Source of the DNA: Sterolibacterium sp964437515
Lineage (GTDB): Bacteria; Pseudomonadota; Gammaproteobacteria; Burkholderiales; Rhodocyclaceae
Reading direction: 5' to 3'
Assembly: GCA_964437515.1 (NCBI GenBank)
Contig: CAYTHB010000007.1
Location: forward strand, 5,004-69,003
Length of the DNA: 64,000 bases
This document shows, piece by piece, positions 15,981 to 23,941 of the stretch (the stretch's first letter is position 1; each line of letters opens with the position of its first letter). A program made the translations under genes and the position numbers. The notes beneath the pieces were generated by a model. That model did no database searches, was not told where the DNA came from, and worked only from the letters and a program-made list of their open reading frames with translations.

Positions 15981-17208
15981 CGTTCATGCTGCGGATACCC
16001 TGACGGGTCAGTTGTTTCGAGGATCTGCCGAGCGCAAACGCTATGTATTCGGCTATCGCGATGATTGCCCGTCTGCCGAAGCCGTGTCTCTCACCATGCC
16101 GGTCGTGCGCGAGCAGTATGCTTACGACGGGACGTTGCACCCGATCTTCGACATGAATCTGCCGGAGGGGGAGCTGGCCGAGAGGATCAAACGTCCGTTC
16201 CGTAAGACCGTCGAGCATTTCAACGATCTCGATTTTCTGCGCATCGTGGGTCAATCGCAGATTGGCCGCCTGCGCTTTTCCGTAGCGGGTGAAGCCCGCG
16301 CCGAGGTGCCTGGCCAGAGTCTCAAGGAGCTGCTCGTGCACGATGGCGCAGCTGATTTGTTCGATGACTTGATGTCTCGCTATGCTGTCCATTCCGGTAT
16401 CTCCGGCATTCAACCCAAGGTGATGATCCGCGATGACGCAAGCCCGCTGGATCGTTTGGCACATCGCGGCACGACCCACATCGTCAAGGCATGGAACCCG
16501 GACACCTATCCTTATCTCGCGGAAAACGAATTTTTCTGCATGGCCGCGGCGCGCTACGCGAACATCGATGTGCCACATTTCCAGCTTTCCAACCATGGGA
16601 AGTTTCTGGTGATCGACCGCTTCGACCTCGTTGATGACCGCTATCTCGGCTTCGAGGATTTCTGTGTGCTCAACGCCCTGCCTGCCGATGAGAAGTACAG
16701 TGGTTCCTATGAGAACGTGGTGAAACGCATCAAGCAGTTTGTTTCACCGGAAGAAGTGCGGCCTGCACTAGTGCAATTTTTCAAGTCGTTGGCCTTGTCT
16801 TGCGCCGTCCAGAATGGCGATGCGCACCTGAAGAATTTTGGCGTCATTTATGACAACCCTGACGGCATCGTAAGGCTCTCCAAGGCATATGACATCGTTT
16901 CGACGACGCCCTATATTCCCAACGACAGTCTTGCTCTTACGCTAGGAGGCTCCAAACGTTTTCCGAAGGCCAAGGCGCTGCTCGCCTTCGGTCGCGCGCA
17001 TTGCGATTTCTCGGAGAGCCATGTACGCGCTTTGTTGGATGAGGTCGCCGAAGGCATCATGTGTGCCGCGAAAGACTTGCGGATGCACATGCGCGACCGC
17101 CCAGAATTTGCGGAGATTGGCGGCAAGATGCTTGAGGCGTGGGACAAGGGCGTCGGGTGCTCATTGCGTTTCGATGGAAAGGAGGCGACGGCAGCGACTT
17201 TGAAATGA
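15973..17208 (+). CDS. HipA-like serine/threonine kinase toxin, locus 1
   Basis: 411 residues from ATG 15973. Kinase features in order: Gly-rich loop SGIQPKVM (near 145), ATP-binding lysine in THIVKAW, ENEFFCM, the hinge VIDRFD, the catalytic loop NGDAHLKNFGV (near 285) and the metal site KAYDIVST. HipA toxins phosphorylate aminoacyl-tRNA synthetases (GltX in E. coli) and induce dormancy; this target is unknown. It differs clearly from the second HipA at 45475, which has an SIAGAQEKTA loop. The gene converges on miaA, with eight bases between stops. Confidence 0.88.
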   Translation: MLDVHAADTLTGQLFRGSAERKRYVFGYRDDCPSAEAVSLTMPVVREQYAYDGTLHPIFDMNLPEGELAERIKRPFRKTVEHFNDLDFLRIVGQSQIGRLRFSVAGEARAEVPGQSLKELLVHDGAADLFDDLMSRYAVHSGISGIQPKVMIRDDASPLDRLAHRGTTHIVKAWNPDTYPYLAENEFFCMAAARYANIDVPHFQLSNHGKFLVIDRFDLVDDRYLGFEDFCVLNALPADEKYSGSYENVVKRIKQFVSPEEVRPALVQFFKSLALSCAVQNGDAHLKNFGVIYDNPDGIVRLSKAYDIVSTTPYIPNDSLALTLGGSKRFPKAKALLAFGRAHCDFSESHVRALLDEVAEGIMCAAKDLRMHMRDRPEFAEIGGKMLEAWDKGVGCSLRFDGKEATAATLK

Positions 17209-17216
17209 AATCGGGT

Positions 17217-18170
17217 TCATCCCTCAAGGAATGATCGAACTTTGATGAGTGCCTGCGATAGATGATCCGGTGCGAGCGGATCGAGAACTTCAATTTCAGA
17301 CAGGCTGCGCAGCCAGGTGAGTTGACGTTTGGCGAGTTGGCGTGTGGCGTAGATGCCGCGATCGGCGAGTTCATGGGCGGGTAGCCGACCTTCCAGCATG
17401 TCCCAGACCTGGCGATAGCCGACGCAGCGCATGGAAGGCAGTTCGGCGTTTAGACGATATTTTTGACGCAAGCCTTCGACTTCTTCAATCAAGCCTGCCC
17501 GCAGCATGTCATGAAAACGCTGGGCAATCCGGTCATGCAGTACAGCTCGCTCTGCGGGGATGAGGGCGAGAGTGAGTAGCCGATAGGGGAGGGTCGTCTT
17601 GCGTTGTGCGGCGTAAAGCGCATCGAGCGGTTGCCCCGTGAGTCGGACGATTTCCAGTGCGCGCTGGATGCGTTGCGCATCCGTCGGTTTCAGTCGTGTG
17701 GCGGTTGCTGGGTCAATTTGTGCCAGTTGCTTGTGGAGTGCGGGCCAGCCGTGACGTGCGGCTTCTGCATCGATGTCGGCGCGCAGGGCGGGATCGGCTT
17801 CAGGCAGGTCAGCCAGACCTTCACGCAGCGCCTTGTAATACAGCATGGTGCCGCCGACCAGTAAGGGAATCCGCCCGCGCACTGTGCTATCGGCCATTTC
17901 GCGCAGGGCATCTTCCCGGAAGCGGGCGGCGGAGTAACGTTCTTCCGGCGTGACAAGATCGATGAGTCGATGCGGAAAGCGTTTCAAGGTTTCGGCATCG
18001 GGCTTGGCCGTGCCGATGTTCATGTCGTAAAACACTTGCGCCGAATCCACACTGATGATGTCGATCGAGTAATGGGTGGCGAGGGTGAGTGCCAGTTGTG
18101 TCTTGCCGCTGGCGGTGGGGCCCAGTAGACAGAGGGCGGGGGGTAGCGGTTTTGAGTTGCTGGCGTTCAT
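17217..18170 (-). CDS. miaA: tRNA dimethylallyltransferase
   Basis: 317 residues, normal length. The P-loop GPTASGKT lies at residues 17-24, then the DSAQVFYDMNIGTAKP and PHRLID signature blocks and, in the C-terminal half, AQRIQRALEI and RQLAKRQLTWLR. It adds the dimethylallyl group to A37 of tRNAs reading UNN codons. Its ATG overlaps the TGA of mutL (ATGA), the classic mutL-miaA coupling. Confidence 0.97.
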   Translation of the reverse strand: MNASNSKPLPPALCLLGPTASGKTQLALTLATHYSIDIISVDSAQVFYDMNIGTAKPDAETLKRFPHRLIDLVTPEERYSAARFREDALREMADSTVRGRIPLLVGGTMLYYKALREGLADLPEADPALRADIDAEAARHGWPALHKQLAQIDPATATRLKPTDAQRIQRALEIVRLTGQPLDALYAAQRKTTLPYRLLTLALIPAERAVLHDRIAQRFHDMLRAGLIEEVEGLRQKYRLNAELPSMRCVGYRQVWDMLEGRLPAHELADRGIYATRQLAKRQLTWLRSLSEIEVLDPLAPDHLSQALIKVRSFLEG

Positions 18171-20035
18171 TGCCCGCGCATGAAGAGTTTGTCGAGTTCA
18201 GCCAGGCTCAGTTGTCGCCAGGTCGGGCGGCCGTGGTTGCATTGGTCGGCACGCTCGGTGGCCTCCATGTCACGCAGCAGGGCGTTCATTTCCGGCAGGG
18301 TGAGCTGGCGATTGGCGCGCACCGCGCCATGACAGGCCATCGTCGCCAGTAGTTCGTTTCGTCGTGCTTCGATGATCTGGCTGGCAGGGTATTCATCCAG
18401 GTCTACCAGTAGTGCGCGGATGAGCTCGGTCGGCGCGGCACGCGCCAGTAGCACGGGTAGGGCACGCAATGCCAGTTGCTGGGGGCCGGCCGGTGAGAGT
18501 TCAAAACCGAGCTGGATGAGGGTGTCGTGGTGTTCTTCGGCGGTCGCCATTTCACGTGCGCTGGCAGAAAACACAGCGGGAATCAGCAGGGTCTGGCTTG
18601 GGGGTGTCGTGCTGCCCAAGGTGTTTTTCAGCTTTTCATAAAGAATACGCTCGTGGGCGGCGTGCATGTCGACCAGCACCAGACCGTGACTGTTTTGTGC
18701 GAGGACATAAATGCCGTGGAGCTGCCCTAAGGCATAGCCCAGCGGTGTCGTGCCGTCTGTGTGAGCGTTGCTGGTCTGGAGGCGTGTGCTGTGCGTTTCG
18801 TTCGTGTCATGCGTATCGTCATGGGCGACACGGACAAAATCGAGATAAGCGCGCGTCTGGGCTTCGTTGATGCCAAGAGAGGCTTGTTGCGGAGGGTGGT
18901 AGGCAGTGGAAGAAGGGGGCGTGTTATAGGCTGACGTGGAGTGCGACGTGGGGTATGCGTGGCGTGTTGGTGCGGGGCTGGAAGAAAGCGGGGTGGCCAA
19001 AGAGGTCGCCAATGGGGTCGCCAATGGGGTCGCCAATGTGCGTTGCAGCGCATGGAAAATGAATTGATGCACCCCGCGTGCATCCCGAAAGCGAACCTCG
19101 GTCTTGGCAGGATGGACATTCACATCCACGCCATACGGATCGAGTTCCAGGAACAAGACATAGGCAGGGTGCCGACTACCATGCAGAATGTCGGTATACG
19201 CTTGCCGTATGGCATGGGTGAGGAGTTTGTCGCGCACGAAACGGCCATTGACGAAGCAGTATTGCTCATCGCGGGTTGCACGGTTGTAGGCGGGGAGGGC
19301 GGCAAAGCCGCTCAGTTGTAGATCACCCGCCTGCACCGTGATGGCGCGTGCCTGATCAAAAAAGTCTTGCCCGATGATTTCGCGTGCACGCTTTGCCAGA
19401 TCGCAGGCGACGAGGCTTTGCTTGAGGACACCGTTGTGGCTCAGCTTGAAACTGACTTCCGGACGGGCGAGTGCCATGCGATTCAGCACATCCGCACAAT
19501 GGCCAAATTCCGTCGATTCGGTGCGAAGAAATTTACGTCGGGCGGGGGTGTTGTAATAAAGATCGGCAATCTCAATGACCGTACCGCCATTCAATGCCGC
19601 CGGTGTGATGGCGAATTCATGACTATGGCTATGGCTGTGATTGGTAATGCGCCAGGCATGTTCGGTATGCGCTTCACGACTGGTGAGATTGACCCGTGCA
19701 ACTGCCGCAATCGAAGCCAGCGCTTCGCCGCGAAAGCCAAAGCTCGCGACATGTTCAAGATCATCCAGACTGCTGATTTTGCTGGTGGCATGACGTTGCA
19801 AGGCCAGCGGCAGATCATCGCGCGATATGCCTCGACCATCATCCGCCACGCGAATACGCTGGATGCCCCCACCTTCGATGAGCACGTCGATCTGACGTGC
19901 GCCCGCATCGAGGCTGTTTTCGAGCACTTCTTTCAATACGGATGCAGGTCGTTCAACCACTTCTCCTGCGGCAATCTGGCTAATGAGCTGGTCGGGTAGG
20001 GCGTGGATGCGGGGCGTGGCGCTTGCGGGGTTCAT
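18167..20035 (-). CDS. mutL: DNA mismatch repair protein MutL
   Basis: Start taken at 20035 (MNPASATPRIHALPDQ); an ATG 11 codons upstream is possible but not conserved-looking. 622 residues. The N-terminal GHKL ATPase shows ENSLDAGA, DDGRGI, GFRGEALASI and the nucleotide-site loops; the middle linker (about 330-410) is Thr/Ser/Pro-rich and contains short repeats (ATPLATPLATSLATPL). The C-terminal domain has DMHAAHERILYE, the metal-binding motif of endonuclease-type MutL, and the CNHGRPTW motif. So, unlike E. coli MutL, it probably nicks DNA itself, which fits an organism using non-MutH repair. It shares an operon with miaA. Confidence 0.96.
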   Translation of the reverse strand: MNPASATPRIHALPDQLISQIAAGEVVERPASVLKEVLENSLDAGARQIDVLIEGGGIQRIRVADDGRGISRDDLPLALQRHATSKISSLDDLEHVASFGFRGEALASIAAVARVNLTSREAHTEHAWRITNHSHSHSHEFAITPAALNGGTVIEIADLYYNTPARRKFLRTESTEFGHCADVLNRMALARPEVSFKLSHNGVLKQSLVACDLAKRAREIIGQDFFDQARAITVQAGDLQLSGFAALPAYNRATRDEQYCFVNGRFVRDKLLTHAIRQAYTDILHGSRHPAYVLFLELDPYGVDVNVHPAKTEVRFRDARGVHQFIFHALQRTLATPLATPLATSLATPLSSSPAPTRHAYPTSHSTSAYNTPPSSTAYHPPQQASLGINEAQTRAYLDFVRVAHDDTHDTNETHSTRLQTSNAHTDGTTPLGYALGQLHGIYVLAQNSHGLVLVDMHAAHERILYEKLKNTLGSTTPPSQTLLIPAVFSASAREMATAEEHHDTLIQLGFELSPAGPQQLALRALPVLLARAAPTELIRALLVDLDEYPASQIIEARRNELLATMACHGAVRANRQLTLPEMNALLRDMEATERADQCNHGRPTWRQLSLAELDKLFMRGQ

Positions 20036-20147
20036 CGCGCCATTATAACGATCCATGAGCTCAGCCAAATCAGTGAGTTCCAGCTGCTTCCAGTAGAATG
20101 GCGGGTTTGCGCTATTTCAAATTTCAAACCTGACCTGAAGGAGTGTC

Positions 20148-20816
20148 ATGGAAGAGGTTTCCGTCCTGACCCGCTTACTCGATCTCATTTTGCATCTTGA
20201 CCAGCATCTCGCGCTGATGGTGCAGCAATATGGGCATTGGGTGTATGCCATTCTGTTTGCCATCATTTTTTGCGAAACCGGCATTGTGATTTTTCCCTTT
20301 CTTCCGGGGGATTCCCTGCTCTTCGTGGCGGGCGCTGCTGCGGCGGCGGGAGGCATGGATATTGCCACGCTCTGTGCCGTACTCTTCACGGCAGCCGTGC
20401 TGGGAGATAACCTCAATTACTGGGTCGGTCGCACCGTGGGGCCCCGGGCTTTTCGGTGGGAACAGTCGCGTATTTTCAACAAGGCAGCACTGATGAAAAC
20501 CCATGCCTTTTACGAAAAGCATGGCGGAAAAGTCATTATCATTGCTCGCTTTTTGCCTTTGGCACGCACCTTTGCACCGTTTGTGGCGGGGGTCGGCAGC
20601 ATGACTTATACGCGTTTTTTTCTGCTGGATTTACTGGGTGGCGCCATCTGGATCGGATCGCTCACGCTGGCAGGCTACTGGTTTGGCAATCAGCCTTTGG
20701 TGAAGAACAACCTGACTTGGGTGATTCTTGGGATTGTCGTCATTTCCCTGCTACCCGCAGTGATCGGGGTGTTGAAGCATTGGCATCACAGAAGACAGGC
20801 GCGTTCGGGTTTCTGA
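20148..20816 (+). CDS. DedA family inner-membrane protein
   Basis: 222 residues with several hydrophobic spans (about 30-75, 80-100, 140-170, 175-205). Family features are the acidic ETGIVIFPFLPGDSLL, the GDNLNYWVGR segment, and the basic RFLPLARTFAPFVAGVGSM motif. DedA proteins act in membrane homeostasis and probably flip undecaprenyl phosphate or phospholipids. It is transcribed divergently from mutL; a TAGAAT-like -10 lies near 20094. An intergenic repeat follows the stop at once. Confidence 0.92.
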   Translation: MEEVSVLTRLLDLILHLDQHLALMVQQYGHWVYAILFAIIFCETGIVIFPFLPGDSLLFVAGAAAAAGGMDIATLCAVLFTAAVLGDNLNYWVGRTVGPRAFRWEQSRIFNKAALMKTHAFYEKHGGKVIIIARFLPLARTFAPFVAGVGSMTYTRFFLLDLLGGAIWIGSLTLAGYWFGNQPLVKNNLTWVILGIVVISLLPAVIGVLKHWHHRRQARSGF

Positions 20817-20827
20817 CCATCCCCATA

Positions 20828-20880
20828 AAACCACCACCCCGTCCGGCTTCGCCGTCCACCCCTCCACGGGAGGGGAATTT
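20828..20880. repeat. CCCCTCC/GGGAGGGG intergenic repeat, copy after the DedA gene
   Basis: ACCACCCCGTCCGGCTTCGC then CGTCCACCCCTCCACGGGAG and GGGAATT. It is the same family as the repeats flanking DUF559 at 8808 and 9229, here without a nuclease gene. It can form hairpins and may act as a terminator. Confidence 0.85.
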
Positions 20881-20944
20881 CAAAGTGTCACCGTGATTAC
20901 AGGAATGTGAATGTGTGGGTGTGTGGGGAGGTGGGGGCATGCGC

Positions 20945-21268
20945 CTATGTTCTACTCAACAAGCGTTTCGCTAGAACCGTTGGGTAATCCTGTCGATGTC
21001 CTGCAATAAGGTAGACAAAGGTATTGTTGTCCATCTTTCGGTAGACCAGTTTATGGTGCGAGGTATAGACATTTTGATAGTCCAAGATGCCCACTGATGC
21101 CAGCAACTGGACAGGCATCCCATTGAAAATACCCGTGTCAACTTGCTCCAGTTTTTCAAAAATTTCGTCTTCGGCCTTCAGCCATGCCGTGCTTCCCCAC
21201 TTGTCGAGCATGTAGTCCTGAAGCGAAAGCAAGTCCACTTGAGCATCTGGAAGAATAATGATGGCCAT
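20945..21268 (-). CDS. RelE/ParE-type toxin
   Basis: 107 residues with the compact fold pattern of the RelE/ParE superfamily: an N-terminal strand (AIIILPDAQVDLLSLQDYML), a helical hairpin (AEDEIFEKLEQV) and a C-terminal sheet (HHKLVYRKMDNNTFVYLIAG HRQDY). Its ATG overlaps the TAA of the upstream antitoxin by one base (TAATG). It may be an mRNA interferase or gyrase poison; sequence alone does not decide. Confidence 0.85.
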   Translation of the reverse strand: MAIIILPDAQVDLLSLQDYMLDKWGSTAWLKAEDEIFEKLEQVDTGIFNGMPVQLLASVGILDYQNVYTSHHKLVYRKMDNNTFVYLIAGHRQDYPTVLAKRLLSRT

Positions 21269-21546
21269 TATTCGCGGTTCTGACGAGCAGCCCGCAGTTG
21301 CGCTCGTGATTCTGCAACGGAAATGCCTTTCCCTTGTATGCGATCTTTTTCGCCCAAGGCAATGAGTTTCAAAGCAGCAATAAGAGCTTCCTTTTCCTGA
21401 AACTGCTTGATCCCTTCAATCACCATGCTGGCCTCGCCATTTTGGGTGATGATAAATGGACTTCCGTTCATCTCCAGATCTTCGGAAATTTGTGCCGCAT
21501 GGCTCTTTAGGTAGGAAATCGATTTGATATTGGCGATGGATTGCAT
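21268..21546 (-). CDS. Phd/YefM-type antitoxin
   Basis: The start at 21546 is fixed by a perfect CAGGAGG site six bases upstream; the longer frame to 21600 runs through the operator. 92 residues with the YefM/Phd N-terminal DNA-binding pattern: SISYLKSHAAQISEDLEMNG then PFIITQNGEASMVI, and a helical C-terminal tail that would wrap the toxin (EKEALIAALKLIALGEKDRI). It is expected to repress its own operon. Confidence 0.88.
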   Translation of the reverse strand: MQSIANIKSISYLKSHAAQISEDLEMNGSPFIITQNGEASMVIEGIKQFQEKEALIAALKLIALGEKDRIQGKGISVAESRAQLRAARQNRE

Positions 21547-21570
21547 CGTGCCTCCTGAATGATTTTGATT

Positions 21571-21588
21571 GAATTTAGTACCGAATTC
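21571..21588. promoter_or_regulatory. Palindromic operator candidate of the Phd/RelE module
   Basis: GAATTTAGTACCGAATTC is an 18-base near-perfect palindrome (only TA/CG asymmetric), 25 bases upstream of the antitoxin start and close to its ribosome site. Confidence 0.6.
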
Positions 21589-21661
21589 AGTTTCAGTCAA
21601 GCGAGGCGTGTGGATTGGGTGCGGCGTGCGGATGCGGTTGGAGAAGGCTTATCCAAGTACC

Positions 21662-22942
21662 TCAGAACAGTTCAACCTTGGGTTCCAAAGGAGCGCTGCT
21701 GGCCGATGACTTGTTTCCACCGGCAAGGGCATCACGGTGGGATGTCCGTTGCTCTGCCATGACATAGCGACTGAACATGGTTTCCAGTTGTTCTGAAATG
21801 GGCGTGAAGCTGAAGTCGGCATTTTCAGAGGCTTCAAGACGATCGGCTAGAGTGCGGGCATGAGTATCCGACTGGTTCAATGCGATGACGACCTGCTCGA
21901 TTTGCTGTCGCACAACATCTTGAAACTGGATGCTGGCGAGCGTATCCATGAACATGTCACCCAGTTGCGTGCTGCTGGAGCTGATTTGTTTCATGCTGTT
22001 GGCTTCGTGTTCCGTGAGGTCTTGATAGCACTGGCCCAGATGATTGAGCTGTGTCACGAAACTTTCCAGCATTTTTTTCTCGTTGCTGGTTTCGGTGGCC
22101 GACAGCTTGTCTTCGAAATGCGATTGGGTTGAATGATTGACGGCTTGTATCCCGTCGCTAATCTGATTCACCACATGTTCCGTTGCGGTGGACAGCTTGC
22201 GGACTTCATCGGCCACCACGGCAAAGCCACGTCCTACTTCACCGGCGCGTGCAGCTTCGATGGCGGCATTGAGTGCCAGCAGATTGGTTTGGCCTGAAAT
22301 ATTGCGCACCAGTTGAACGAGATCACCCAAAGACTGAATTTCTTTGATGACCTGCCCGATGCGTTCTTGTTCTGTCTGGTTTGAATCGATGCGCCGCTTG
22401 ATGAATTGATCCAGCGTATTCAGCAATTCATGATTCTGATCTATTTGTGTGTCTGCACTTTCAAGCAATTGGCTGGAGGTCGAGTTTTGCGTACTGACAA
22501 GATTGTTCAGTCCGCTGATGACTTCATCGATGGTTTGCAGGCGGCTGACGATATCGTAAGCGGCTTTCTCGGTATCGGTCGCAATGCTTTCAAGCTGCTT
22601 GCGCAAGACGGCATTGAAGTTGGCCATTTCTCGCAGTTCCGCGCAGACCTGCGCAAGGGAGGTGGCTTGTATTTCATCGCGCACTTTGGCTTCGGCCAGA
22701 CGTTGCTCCATCCCGAACATCTGGTCACCGTAAAAGAATTGAGCCGTCAGACGCTGGGCGATGAAGGCCATGGTAATCATCAGAAAAGCCCCGAGAATGC
22801 CGGCCTGTCGTGTCGTCAGTCCGAGATCATCCAGTAGCAGATGATTGAACCGGTCATTCAGGAAGTAGATGGTGATGCAGCATCCAAGCGTCACCGTCAG
22901 ATAAACCGCCGTGAGGTTACGGTACAGAATTTTCGTGTTCAT
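21662..22942 (-). CDS. Methyl-accepting chemotaxis-type transducer with CheZ-like helix
   Basis: 426 residues. Two membrane spans (about 8-27 and 46-66) enclose only a short loop, so there is no periplasmic sensor domain. A cytoplasmic helical region follows, with the invariant hairpin tip of the MCP family, QTNLLALNAAIEAARAGEVG RGFAVVADEVRKLS (near 230). Near 335 it has SIQFQDVVRQQIEQV, which resembles the CheZ phosphatase helix (D-x-x-x-Q). It lacks clear methylation-site pentapeptides. No che genes are nearby, so it is an orphan transducer. It may sense internal or membrane signals. Confidence 0.88.
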   Translation of the reverse strand: MNTKILYRNLTAVYLTVTLGCCITIYFLNDRFNHLLLDDLGLTTRQAGILGAFLMITMAFIAQRLTAQFFYGDQMFGMEQRLAEAKVRDEIQATSLAQVCAELREMANFNAVLRKQLESIATDTEKAAYDIVSRLQTIDEVISGLNNLVSTQNSTSSQLLESADTQIDQNHELLNTLDQFIKRRIDSNQTEQERIGQVIKEIQSLGDLVQLVRNISGQTNLLALNAAIEAARAGEVGRGFAVVADEVRKLSTATEHVVNQISDGIQAVNHSTQSHFEDKLSATETSNEKKMLESFVTQLNHLGQCYQDLTEHEANSMKQISSSSTQLGDMFMDTLASIQFQDVVRQQIEQVVIALNQSDTHARTLADRLEASENADFSFTPISEQLETMFSRYVMAEQRTSHRDALAGGNKSSASSAPLEPKVELF

Positions 22943-23272
22943 GTAGTCATCTCCTGACGGCTTCAGTCTTCAGTCACATGGATTTTGAGGCTGCGAGCCA
23001 ATACGGAAATGATATATCGTTAGATATAGTTTGTAAATTGGGGCAGACGATATATATAGTGACAAAAACAGGAGGAGTTATCTGCCAGATTTGGCTGAAT
23101 TTTCTGTAGGAACCTGCAGTAAGTACCCGAGGGGGGGGGGGCTGACATGCGTAAGGGATGCATTACGCCCCGCTCAATCCCACCGCTGCGTCTGGCAGGA
23201 TGGGTGAGGCTGGAGCCGAGGCGGACAGGGTAGGCGGGGTAAGAAAGCTATCTCTATCCGATGTGGCGGGAC
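22943..23272. other. 330-base intergenic region with a G11 tract
   Basis: No gene is seen. It is A/T-rich near the MCP (ATATATATAG around 23050) and contains a run of eleven G at 23131-23141. The promoter of the MCP gene should lie in it; no certain -35/-10 pair was assigned. Confidence 0.6.
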
Positions 23273-23941
23273 TTACACGGAGGGCATGGGTGTGGTACTG
23301 ACCACAAGATTCTGTTGCATGGCGTAGCGATACAAGGCGGCATTGTTGTCGATACCTAGCTTTTGCATCAGGCGCAATTTGTAGGTGCTGACGGTTTTAG
23401 GGCTTAGATTCAGATTGAGCGCGATATCGTTGAGCTTGTATCCTGCAATGATGAGTTTGAGTATTTGGTACTCACGGTCAGATAGCAGTTCGTGGGGCGG
23501 GGTATCTTCATCGACCGCACTACCTGAAAAGACCATGGATTCAACCAACGCAGGGTCAACGAAACGCCCGCCAGCGGCGACCTTGCGAATGGCTGAAAGC
23601 AGGATTTCGGGATGGGCATCTTTGGTCACATAGCCTGCCGCACCGGACTTGATGGCTCGGCTGACGATTTGCCGTTCGTTGTGCATCGAGAGCACCAGAA
23701 TCGGCAGATGCGGATATTCATCGTGCAAACGGGGAATGAGTTCGAGCCCGCTGATGTCGGGCAGGGTGATGTCGAGCAGCAGGAGATCGAGCTGATCGCC
23801 CTGTTTCTGGCAGATTTCCAGAGTTTCAGCACTGTTGGCGGCTTCGGCAGCGATCACGATGTCGGTGGTGGTGGCGATGATCTGTTTGAGTCCACCGCGC
23901 AGGATGGCGTGATCGTCAGCAATCAGGAGCTGTAGGGGCAT
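23273..23941 (-). CDS. NarL/FixJ family response regulator
   Basis: 222 residues. Receiver domain (1-120) has the acidic pair DD9-10, phospho-acceptor Asp57 in LLLLDITLPD, and Lys in VTKDAHPE. The LuxR-type HTH is C-terminal (LSDREYQILKLIIAGYKLND then LNLSPKTVSTYKLRLMQKLG). The start overlaps the end of the sensor kinase gene by 19 bases, so they form one two-component system. The regulated genes are unknown. Confidence 0.93.
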   Translation of the reverse strand: MPLQLLIADDHAILRGGLKQIIATTTDIVIAAEAANSAETLEICQKQGDQLDLLLLDITLPDISGLELIPRLHDEYPHLPILVLSMHNERQIVSRAIKSGAAGYVTKDAHPEILLSAIRKVAAGGRFVDPALVESMVFSGSAVDEDTPPHELLSDREYQILKLIIAGYKLNDIALNLNLSPKTVSTYKLRLMQKLGIDNNAALYRYAMQQNLVVSTTPMPSV

